Positions 47,820 to 55,259 of a DNA stretch of 64,000 nucleotides are shown here, in pieces (position 1 is the stretch's first letter; the number at the start of each line of letters is the position of its first letter). Both the position numbers and the translations under genes were made by a program. The notes beneath the pieces were generated by a model. The model was not told the DNA's origin, ran no database searches, and worked only from the letters and a program-made list of their open reading frames with translations. Source of the stretch: Streptomyces sp. TP-A0874 (lineage in GTDB: Bacteria; Actinomycetota; Actinomycetes; Streptomycetales; Streptomycetaceae); the NCBI RefSeq assembly GCF_001748085.1, contig NZ_BBZK01000006.1, forward strand, positions 129,657 to 193,656. The letters are read 5' to 3'.

Positions 47820-49315
47820 CAACTGAAGAATCGATTTTTCTGTTCATCGGCGGCGAGGATGTCCGGGGAGCGGGAGCCCTCATCGAGCGGGAGAACCCAG
47901 CCATCACCACGATGACTGCTGGATCCGCCCAGTCGGCTTCACCGGAGCAGGTCGACAAGGCGGTGGGTGCGGCCTTCGGGGCCGGCAAGGACTGGAGCAG
48001 GCTGTCAGTCGAGGAACGGGCACGCCAGGTCCTTGAGGCATGGTCCTTCGACGAGGAGGACCGCGATCGCCTTGGGCGCCTACTCACCCTCGAACTGGGC
48101 AAGGTGCTCGCCGACGCCCGCGGCGAGTTGGGGTACGGCATCGCGAACGTGGCGTACGCCGCCGAACACGCCACCGTCCTCGACGGGCGCTCCGAGAGGC
48201 ACCGGGAAGGGCGGTTCGAGTTCGGAACCGTGCCGTACGGCGTGGTCGCCGCGATCATTCCCTGGAACGCGCCGCTCGTACTCTCCTCGGTGAAGGTGGG
48301 TCCGGCACTGATGGCGGGAAACACGGTCGTGGTCAAACCGTCACCCCTCGCTCCGCTTGCGGTCACCACCTACCTGCGCCGGATCGCCGAGCGGTTGCCC
48401 CCGGGGGTGCTGAACGTGGTAAACGGTGACGGCGACACCGGCGCGCGTTTGGTGTCCGATCCCCGGATAGGCAAAATCGCGTTCACCGGATCCGGTCAGG
48501 TGGCCACCTCCATCCTGGAAGCCGCTGCCGGGAACATCACCCCGAGCCTGCTCGAACTCGGCGGCAACGACGCTGCGATCGTCCTGCCCGACACGGCCCT
48601 GACCGACGAGATGATGAGCCGGATCGTGTTCGCCAGCTTCCTGACCGCCGGCCAGGTGTGTATGGCGATCAAACGCCTGCTGGTGCACCGGAGCAGGACC
48701 AAGGAGTTCATCAGCCGCTACCGCGAGGTTGCCGAACGCGTCCTTGTGCTCGGGGACCCGATGGCTGAGACGACCACACTGGGTCCGGTGGTCAGTGGTG
48801 GGCAGCGCGACCGCGTGCGCGCTCTGGTGGACCGAGCGCGGTCGGACGGGGCCACGGTCGAGACGCTGGGCCGTCAGGGTGACAGCGGTTTCGATCTGTC
48901 CGGTGGCTACTTCCTCTCACCCACGCTGGTCCATGGGCTGGAGGCGGGCCATGAGCTCGTACGCACCGAGCAGTTCGGTCCGACGGTACCGGTGCTGCCC
49001 TACGACGACCTGGAGCAGGCCGTGACGATGGCCAACGACAGCCCGTACGGGCTGTGTGCCTCGGTGTGGACCAGTGATGAGGGACGTGCCTTCGAGATCG
49101 GGAGGCAACTGCATGTCGGCACCGTGTTCGTCAACACGCACAACCGCAGCGGGATGTCACTGCGCGCGCCCTTCGGTGGAGTCAAGAAGTCCGGTTACGG
49201 ACGCGAATTCGGCGTCGCCGGACTGTACGAGTTCTCCCAGGACCGGGTGATCAGCCATCTCGCTGCCACAGAAAACGGCAGCGGGCCCGACGCGGGACGA
49301 CGCTACCCATCATGA
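47816..49315 (+). CDS. Aldehyde dehydrogenase
   Basis: NAD(P)-dependent ALDH of 499 residues. Visible are the cofactor region AAIIPWNAPLVLSSVKVGPALMAG and VVVKPSP, the general base Glu in LLELGGNDAAIV, and the nucleophilic Cys in FLTAGQVCMAIKRL, with C-terminal PFGGVKKSGYGREFG. It should oxidise an aldehyde made in the pathway, possibly by one of the two following ThDP enzymes. The semialdehyde substrate is not deducible. The start overlaps the VOC gene by four bases. Confidence 0.95.
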   Translation: MTTEESIFLFIGGEDVRGAGALIERENPAITTMTAGSAQSASPEQVDKAVGAAFGAGKDWSRLSVEERARQVLEAWSFDEEDRDRLGRLLTLELGKVLADARGELGYGIANVAYAAEHATVLDGRSERHREGRFEFGTVPYGVVAAIIPWNAPLVLSSVKVGPALMAGNTVVVKPSPLAPLAVTTYLRRIAERLPPGVLNVVNGDGDTGARLVSDPRIGKIAFTGSGQVATSILEAAAGNITPSLLELGGNDAAIVLPDTALTDEMMSRIVFASFLTAGQVCMAIKRLLVHRSRTKEFISRYREVAERVLVLGDPMAETTTLGPVVSGGQRDRVRALVDRARSDGATVETLGRQGDSGFDLSGGYFLSPTLVHGLEAGHELVRTEQFGPTVPVLPYDDLEQAVTMANDSPYGLCASVWTSDEGRAFEIGRQLHVGTVFVNTHNRSGMSLRAPFGGVKKSGYGREFGVAGLYEFSQDRVISHLAATENGSGPDAGRRYPS

Positions 49316-49334
49316 GCATGAGAAGGAGAGCGGA

Positions 49335-50972
49335 GTGAAGCGGAAACCGATAGCGGGGTTGTTCGCGGAGTCGATGGCCGAGGCCGGAGTCACGACGATG
49401 TTCGGCATCCTTGGTGACGCAAACATCGCCTTTATGTCGCGGATGTCGCAGATGCCATCAGTGCGCACCGTGCACACGCGACACGAGAGCGCGGCAGTGA
49501 GCATGGCAGCGGGGCACGCCAGGGTCACCGGCCGCCCAGCTCTCGCCTGCGTCACCTCCGGGCCCGGCCTGACACACACGATGACATCGGTGGTCGCGGC
49601 CTGCCGGGCGAACCTTCCCATGGTGCTGTTCGCAGGGGACACTGCGGCCGGCGGCGGGTTCATGGGCGGGCTCCAGGAATTCGATCAGCGAAGCTTCGCC
49701 GAGCTGTGCGGGGCTCGGTTCATGCGATACCAGGCCGGACAGGACCCTCGCCGGGTTGCCGCGGCAGCGGTAGCCAGCACCCTCGAGACCGGACTTCCCG
49801 TACTGCTGAGCGTCCCCGTGGATCTGCTGGAGTCAGAGATCGAGGTCGGCCCCGGCTCGGTGTTCGACGATACCGCCCCGCCGGCCACCGACGGATCGCC
49901 CAGGCCCGAAGTCGTTGCCGAATGGGCGGGAGGGCTGCGAACCGCGCTCGCCCAAGCGCGGGCACCGGTGCTGGTCGTCGGTGCGGAGGCGGTGCGCGCC
50001 GACGCCGTCGGTCGGATCAGCGCCCTCGCGCGGCGGACGGGGGCCCACCTGGCCGTCACCTACCGAGCCAAGGGGGTACTCGACGAGGACCCCGGCTGTC
50101 TGGGAATCATCGGCGCGCTCGCCCACGCCGCCGACCAGTCGGTCCTGGACGACGCTGATCTGATGGTGGGCTTCGGTGCGGATCTGACGGGGTTCGGTGC
50201 CTTCGGGTCTCGACTGTTCGCCGGGCGACAGCTGGAAATCGGCACGGAGAGCCCCTCCGCCCCTTCCGTGCGGTCGAGGGCGGGGGCCGAACTGTGCGCC
50301 GCGCTCGACAGGGTGCTCGCCGAACTGCCCCACACCGCGGTCGAGAGCCCAGCCGCGCCGAGCCGTGAAGCGGCGGTACGCGGTGACTTCGACGAACTGC
50401 CCGAACCCGATGATCCAGGCCGGGTGGATCCCCGCAGCCTCATGCGGAAACTGGACGCACTACTGCCCGACGACGCGATCGTGGTCGTCGGCGCCGGGCA
50501 CTTCTGGTCGTTTCCGATCATGTACCTGCCCGTTCGCGATCGGCTGTTCCTCTACTCCATCGAGTTCGGCAGTATCGGCCTGGCCCTTGGGACGGGCCTC
50601 GGAGCCGCCACCGCGGTGCAGGGGGCCCGGCAGGTCCTGGTCGTGGAGGGCGACGGCGGGGTGATGATGGGGGTGCAGGAGCTGGAGACCGCGGTGCGCA
50701 GCGATATCCCGGTGACGCTCCTGGTACTCAATGACGCCGCGCTCGGAGCGGAGTACCACAAGCTCGCCGGCAAGAGCTTGGCCCCGGACGAGGCGGCGTA
50801 CCCGGATATCGACTTCGCGGCCGTGGCACGTTCCATGGGCGCGACCGGTGTCGCGGTGACCCATCTTGACGATCTCGCTCCGGCCTGGGGTGCCGTGGGG
50901 AGCGTGCGGGTGATCGACGCCAGGGTATCGAGGAAGGTGACCAGCCGATGGTACCGCCGAATGTACCTGTGA
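49335..50972 (+). CDS. ThDP-dependent enzyme 1 (acetolactate synthase/benzoylformate decarboxylase fold)
   Basis: Thiamine-diphosphate enzyme of 545 residues. The PYR domain has the cofactor-activating Glu51 in HTRHESAAVSMAAG. A central domain (about 190-310) follows, then a PP domain with the metal motif EGDGGVMMGVQELETA...LLVLNDAALG. Members decarboxylate 2-oxo acids or carry out carboligation, cleavage or hydrolysis of C-C bonds. It is clearly different from the next gene, so the two are not a simple duplication. GTG 49335 follows GAAGGAG. Whether it uses FAD like true AHAS is not evident. Confidence 0.92.
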   Translation: MKRKPIAGLFAESMAEAGVTTMFGILGDANIAFMSRMSQMPSVRTVHTRHESAAVSMAAGHARVTGRPALACVTSGPGLTHTMTSVVAACRANLPMVLFAGDTAAGGGFMGGLQEFDQRSFAELCGARFMRYQAGQDPRRVAAAAVASTLETGLPVLLSVPVDLLESEIEVGPGSVFDDTAPPATDGSPRPEVVAEWAGGLRTALAQARAPVLVVGAEAVRADAVGRISALARRTGAHLAVTYRAKGVLDEDPGCLGIIGALAHAADQSVLDDADLMVGFGADLTGFGAFGSRLFAGRQLEIGTESPSAPSVRSRAGAELCAALDRVLAELPHTAVESPAAPSREAAVRGDFDELPEPDDPGRVDPRSLMRKLDALLPDDAIVVVGAGHFWSFPIMYLPVRDRLFLYSIEFGSIGLALGTGLGAATAVQGARQVLVVEGDGGVMMGVQELETAVRSDIPVTLLVLNDAALGAEYHKLAGKSLAPDEAAYPDIDFAAVARSMGATGVAVTHLDDLAPAWGAVGSVRVIDARVSRKVTSRWYRRMYL

Positions 50973-52657
50973 CCTCGATCGATGCGCCGAACCGGGACGG
51001 TACGCGCAGCGACGCGGACATGACCGTCGCACACCTGCTCGCCCGGCGTCTTGCCGAGGCCGGGGTGGAGGTGGTCTTCGGCGTCCCCGGCGAGGACTGC
51101 CAAGGACTGCTCGAAGCGATCGACGCCCGTCCGGACCTGACCTTCGTCGCCACTCGACACGAAGGCGCGGCGGCCATGATGGCTGAGGCACACGGCAAGC
51201 TGACCGGCTCAATGGGCTGTTGCCTCGCCACCTCAAGCGTGGGTGCCGTCAATCTGTTGTCCGGCGTAAACGTGGCTGATCACGACTCGACCCCGCTCGT
51301 GGTCCTCGTCGGGCAGGTCGACGCCGCCACGCGGGGGCGTGGCGGCTGGCAGGAGTGCGACATCCTCGGGCTGTTCCGACCCTTCTGTCGAAACGTGACG
51401 GAATTGGACAACCCGGCCCGTGCCGACCACGATCTGTGGAGGGCGGTCAACGCCGCACGGGCGGCTCGGCCGGGGCCCGTACTGGTCGCCGTTCCACGGG
51501 ACTGCCAGGACCTGCCCGCTCCGCGGACCGCGCCGACGCTGCGCTCACTGATCCGCCCCGGCCCTGCCGCCGTGGATATCGCCGCAGCGACACGATTGCT
51601 TGGTGACGCCGAGCGGCCTGTGCTGATAGCGGGCGGCGGGGTGCGGGCGGCCGGGGCCACCGCCGAGCTGACTGCGTTCGCCGAGCGTCTGGGGGCGCCG
51701 GTACTGACGGCATTCCGGCGCACGGATGCGGTCGACAACCGGCATCCGGCATACGTGGGCGCACTGTCCCACAACCCTGGTCCGATAGTGCTGGAATGCC
51801 TCGCGGAAGCCGACGTATTCGCCGTGATCGGCAGCAGGATGACAGGAATCACCGCCCAGCGATACCAGTTCCCGCGCGACGACCAGCGTGTCGTACATAT
51901 CGACATCGACGGTGCGGGGCTGGCGACCAGTTGGCTCGGAGCCGAGGTCGCGATCCACTCCGACGCACGATGTGCCTTGGAGGAACTGACCCGTGCCCTG
52001 CCTGTCCGAGGAGCGCCCCCTGCCCCGTGGTGGACGAGCTGGACCGCCGATCGGTCCGGGCATCGACAGCGGTCAGCAGCGACCCGCGAACAACAGATCA
52101 TTGTCCGGGTCGCCGAGGTGCTCGACACCCTGTTGCCGTCCGACGCCGTCCTCTCCTGTGATGCGGGGGACTTCTCGATCGCCGCCGGTCCCGCGATCGC
52201 CGTCGGTGGGGGACGTCGCTACCTCGGTTCCACCTCAGGGTCGATGGGGTACGGCATTCCCGCCGCCATCGCTGCGAAGCGGGTCTGGCCGGACAGGGTC
52301 TGCGTCGCACTCTGCGGCGACGGCGGCGCGATGATGACCATTCAGGAGTTGGAGACGGCGAAACGGCTGGACGCGGGCATCGTCGTGGTCGTCTTCAACA
52401 ACAACGGCTACGGCAGCATCCGCCGTCATCAAGACCGGAGACCAGGCGGTAGAAGAGTCGGCACGGAGCTGACCAATCCTGATTTCGCAGCACTCGCGCG
52501 GCTGTTCGGCTTCCGCGGACACCTGATCGTCCGGCCGGACGACATTCCGCGAGTCTGGCAGGCGGTACGGGACGAACCCATGGCTGGACACGTGATTGAG
52601 GTTGACATCCCGACGGCGCCGGTACCGCACCAGCGGACGGCACCAGGTGAGGAGTAG
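50948..52657 (+). CDS. ThDP-dependent enzyme 2
   Basis: Second thiamine-diphosphate enzyme, 569 residues from ATG 50948. The catalytic Glu is in ATRHEGAAAMMAEAHG, the central domain contains LGDAERPVLIAGGGVRAAG, and the PP-domain metal site reads CGDGGAMMTIQELETAK...VVVFNNNGYGSIRRHQ. It resembles acetolactate synthase and 2-hydroxyacyl-CoA lyase-like proteins. The start overlaps enzyme 1 by 25 bases, with AGGAAGG upstream. GTG 50969 (4-base overlap) or ATG 51020 would give the more usual N-terminus. Confidence 0.92.
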   Translation: MVPPNVPVTSIDAPNRDGTRSDADMTVAHLLARRLAEAGVEVVFGVPGEDCQGLLEAIDARPDLTFVATRHEGAAAMMAEAHGKLTGSMGCCLATSSVGAVNLLSGVNVADHDSTPLVVLVGQVDAATRGRGGWQECDILGLFRPFCRNVTELDNPARADHDLWRAVNAARAARPGPVLVAVPRDCQDLPAPRTAPTLRSLIRPGPAAVDIAAATRLLGDAERPVLIAGGGVRAAGATAELTAFAERLGAPVLTAFRRTDAVDNRHPAYVGALSHNPGPIVLECLAEADVFAVIGSRMTGITAQRYQFPRDDQRVVHIDIDGAGLATSWLGAEVAIHSDARCALEELTRALPVRGAPPAPWWTSWTADRSGHRQRSAATREQQIIVRVAEVLDTLLPSDAVLSCDAGDFSIAAGPAIAVGGGRRYLGSTSGSMGYGIPAAIAAKRVWPDRVCVALCGDGGAMMTIQELETAKRLDAGIVVVVFNNNGYGSIRRHQDRRPGGRRVGTELTNPDFAALARLFGFRGHLIVRPDDIPRVWQAVRDEPMAGHVIEVDIPTAPVPHQRTAPGEE

Positions 52658-52660
52658 GGA

Positions 52661-53077
52661 ATGAGCGCTGAACAGAGCATGCGAGGCGACACCGTGGACG
52701 TGGCGCCGGAATCCGACCTCTCGGAGAGCGCCGGCATCGTCGAGACCAGCCGAGGACGAAGGCTGGCAGGTAGCCGGTGCACGGCCTGTCCGGCGCTTGC
52801 CCATCCGCCGGTACACCGCTGTGTGGAGTGTGGTGAACCGACCTCGACGGTGGCTCTGGCGGATCAAGGCAACCTCTACGCGTTCACCACGGTCCGGGTG
52901 TCGAGTAGATCCACGACTCCTTACACGATCGGATACGTCGATCTCGACGATGGCGTACGTGTCCTCAGTCCCGTCAGTGAGCCGCAGCGGGCTCACGTCG
53001 ACGGCCGGGTGGCGATCGAGGTGGCCCCCGGCGGCACCTATCTCGCCCAACCGCTGCCCGAGCAGGGAGGCAACTGA
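52661..53077 (+). CDS. DUF35 Zn-ribbon/OB-fold protein, thiolase partner
   Basis: Protein of 138 residues with a zinc ribbon (CTAC ... CVEC, about residues 40-62) followed by an OB-fold (LYAFTTVRVSS ... PYTIGYVDLDDGVRVLSPV). Such proteins form complexes with thiolase-superfamily enzymes, for example in steroid side-chain retro-aldolases (ChsH2-Ltp2 type), archaeal acetoacetyl-CoA thiolase/HMG-CoA synthase, and phloroglucinol acylation. GAGGAG precedes ATG 52661. Its stop shares one base with the thiolase start, the usual arrangement for the pair. Confidence 0.92.
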   Translation: MSAEQSMRGDTVDVAPESDLSESAGIVETSRGRRLAGSRCTACPALAHPPVHRCVECGEPTSTVALADQGNLYAFTTVRVSSRSTTPYTIGYVDLDDGVRVLSPVSEPQRAHVDGRVAIEVAPGGTYLAQPLPEQGGN

Positions 53078-54216
53078 TGGCTGCGAACGTGATCTCGGCC
53101 AGCATGATTCGGTTCGGCCGCTACCCGGAGTCCAGCTACGCGGGCCTGGCCACGGCTCCCGCTCGCGCAGCGATTCGTGGTTCCGGCCTCACACCCGACC
53201 AGGTGGAACGGGTTTATTGTGGCCACTCCTTCGGCGGGATGTTGGTGGGACAGCGTGTCGTGAAAAACCTCGGAGTCCGCGGGGTCCCGGTGGTCAATGT
53301 CGAGAACGCCTGCTCCGGCGGCGCTACCGCTCTGCACCAGGCCGTGAAGGCGATCGAATCAGGTGAATGCGAATCGGCCCTGGTCATCGGGGTGGACAAG
53401 CTGTCGCAGTTCGGTGGTGGCACCCTTCCGCTGGTCGCGGAAGACTCCGAGGTGAAGCTCGGGATGGTCATGCCGGCCATGTACGCGATGCGCGCGCAGC
53501 GATTCCTGCATGAGCGTGGTGCGAAGCCGGAGGACCTTGCCGCGGTCGCGGTCAAGGCACACGACCATGGCGCGGCCAACCCCTACGCGCAGTACCGCGA
53601 GCGTGTCACCGCGGATCAGGTGCTGCGGTCACGACCGATCGCCGATCCGTTGACGCTGTTGCAGTGCTGCCCGACCGGTGACGGGGCTGCGGCCGTCGTC
53701 CTGGTGTCCGAACGGCTGCGCATGCTTCTCGACCGGCCCACAGCACGCATCGCCGGGTCGGTGCTGCACTCGGGCAGCCTGACCTACGGATTCCGTGACA
53801 TGGTCCGCCCGACCATCAGCTCCGACTCCGCTGCCGACGCACTCGCACAGGCAGGCATCGGCCCTGGAGAGGTGGATGTCGTCGAACTCCACGACGCCTT
53901 CACGGTGGCAGAGCTCATCTACTACGAGGCACTGGGCCTTTGTGATCCCGGGGAGGCTGTCGACTTCCTGCACCGCGGCGATTCGACCTACGGCGGTCAG
54001 GTGGTCGTCAACCCGAGTGGAGGACTTCTGTCGAAGGGGCACCCGGTCGGGGCGAGCGGCGTGGCCCAGGTGGTCGAGGCGTACTGGCATCTGACCGACC
54101 AGGCAGGGGCACGGCAGGTTCCTGGAGCGACCTGGGCGATGACCCACGTGACCGGCGGAGGTATCTCCGGTCTCGACCACGGGTCGTGCGCGGTGCACGT
54201 ACTCCAGCGGATGTGA
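53077..54216 (+). CDS. SCP-x-like thiolase / lipid-transfer-type protein
   Basis: Thiolase-superfamily protein of 379 residues. The first active-site Cys is present in VENACSGGATALHQA, the HDAFTVAE loop replaces the NHAF of classical thiolases, and the His region reads NPSGGLLSKGHPVGASG. The second catalytic Cys of condensing thiolases (C-x-G near the end) is not seen; the corresponding stretch is MTHVTGGGISGLDHG. With its DUF35 partner this looks more like a retro-aldolase or acyl-transfer enzyme than a biosynthetic thiolase. Last gene of the operon. Confidence 0.92.
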   Translation: MAANVISASMIRFGRYPESSYAGLATAPARAAIRGSGLTPDQVERVYCGHSFGGMLVGQRVVKNLGVRGVPVVNVENACSGGATALHQAVKAIESGECESALVIGVDKLSQFGGGTLPLVAEDSEVKLGMVMPAMYAMRAQRFLHERGAKPEDLAAVAVKAHDHGAANPYAQYRERVTADQVLRSRPIADPLTLLQCCPTGDGAAAVVLVSERLRMLLDRPTARIAGSVLHSGSLTYGFRDMVRPTISSDSAADALAQAGIGPGEVDVVELHDAFTVAELIYYEALGLCDPGEAVDFLHRGDSTYGGQVVVNPSGGLLSKGHPVGASGVAQVVEAYWHLTDQAGARQVPGATWAMTHVTGGGISGLDHGSCAVHVLQRM

Positions 54217-54692
54217 GCGAAGAAAACCCTGCTTGCGGGTGAGTCCCCCATGACAGCGGATGAGACCCGGGTACTGGGACGAGAGGTCGGGTCCCCGACA
54301 GCGTAGCGGCGCACGACGTCCGGGCTCTCCTCAGCATCCCGCTCGATCCGGGTCGTATCCGGTGGATACGACCCGGGCCCGTGGTAAGCGGCCTTCTTTC
54401 GCCAGGGTCCCACCGGCTGGACCGGTGCACGAACCGCGGAACCGGCCCCTGGTTCGGTCGGACGCGTAGTTCCGTGAAGGGGATGAGCGGTCCTGTCGGG
54501 CATCTTGAGATATGCGGACCTGATGGGAGCCGGAACTCCAGTCGGCCTTCTCAGCCGCCGCCGTCCCCGCCGAGCGTTGGAGCCGGCCGCTCACCAAGGC
54601 GGCGCCGGACCTGCGGCTGGTCAGCGCGGTCTGCGCGGTCAGCCGGCCGCGACCTACGCTGGCGGGCGGACAAGGGGCACGGGAGGTGTGCG
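54217..54692. other. Gap between the catabolic operon and the deaminase gene
   Basis: The left part holds the operon terminator. From about 54540 to 54690 one plus-strand frame shows good GC3 and a protein-like stretch (SAAAVPAERWSRPLTKAAPD...RLVSAVCAVSRP), but it has no start or family I recognise. It may be the remnant of a gene. Confidence 0.4.
54348..54376 (+). terminator. Terminator of the catabolic operon
   Basis: A 13-bp perfect stem (54348-54360 with 54364-54376) and a 3-base loop, about 130 bp after the thiolase stop. Confidence 0.7.
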
Positions 54693-55190
54693 ATGAAGGA
54701 CGACGAGCTGATCCATCTGCGCCGGTGCGTGGAGTTGGCCACGGAAGCACTTGAAGCAGGTGACGAGCCCTTCGGCTCCGTCCTGGTCGGGGAGGACGGC
54801 ACCGTCCTGTTCGAGGACCGGAACCGCGTCGGCGGTGGCGATCACACGCGCCACCCCGAATTCACCATCGCCCGGTGGGCTGCCGAGCATCTGTCGCCCG
54901 GCCAACGGGCGACGGCGACGGTCTACACCTCGGGCGAGCACTGTCCGATGTGCTCGGCCGCGCACGGCTGGGTCGGCCTGGACCGGATCGTCTTCGTCTG
55001 CTCCGCGCAGCAGCTTGAGGGATGGCTCACCGAGATGGGCGTGCCGCCCGCGCCGGTGCGCTTCCTCCCGATCCCGGAGATCGCCCCGGGCGTACGGGTC
55101 GAAGGGCCGGTCCCCGAGCTCGTCGACCAGGTGCGCGCACTGCACCGGCGGTTCCACCAGGGCGCACAGAGGGCACAGGGCCGACCGTGA
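54693..55190 (+). CDS. Nucleoside/base deaminase of the CMP/dCMP deaminase fold
   Basis: Zinc deaminase of 165 residues. The zinc and proton-shuttle motif reads TRHPEFTIARW (H-P-E in place of the usual H/C-A-E), and the second zinc site is EHCPMCSAAHGWVGLDRIVF. This matches guanine/cytosine-type or orphan nucleoside deaminases rather than tRNA-specific TadA. ATG 54693 follows GGGAGG. It stands alone after the catabolic operon and converges on alaS, so a role in that pathway is only possible. Confidence 0.88.
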   Translation: MKDDELIHLRRCVELATEALEAGDEPFGSVLVGEDGTVLFEDRNRVGGGDHTRHPEFTIARWAAEHLSPGQRATATVYTSGEHCPMCSAAHGWVGLDRIVFVCSAQQLEGWLTEMGVPPAPVRFLPIPEIAPGVRVEGPVPELVDQVRALHRRFHQGAQRAQGRP

Positions 55191-55259
55191 CGCCGGGCCG
55201 GGCCGAGCGCGGCGCTCGAAGGCCACTCCTCCGATCCGCAGGCCTGTCCGCTTCCCCGC

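Noticed and set aside
53997..54503. Minus-strand frame across the end of the thiolase gene
   Set aside because: It overlaps the well-supported thiolase C-terminus and the operon terminator and has no family; shadow frame.
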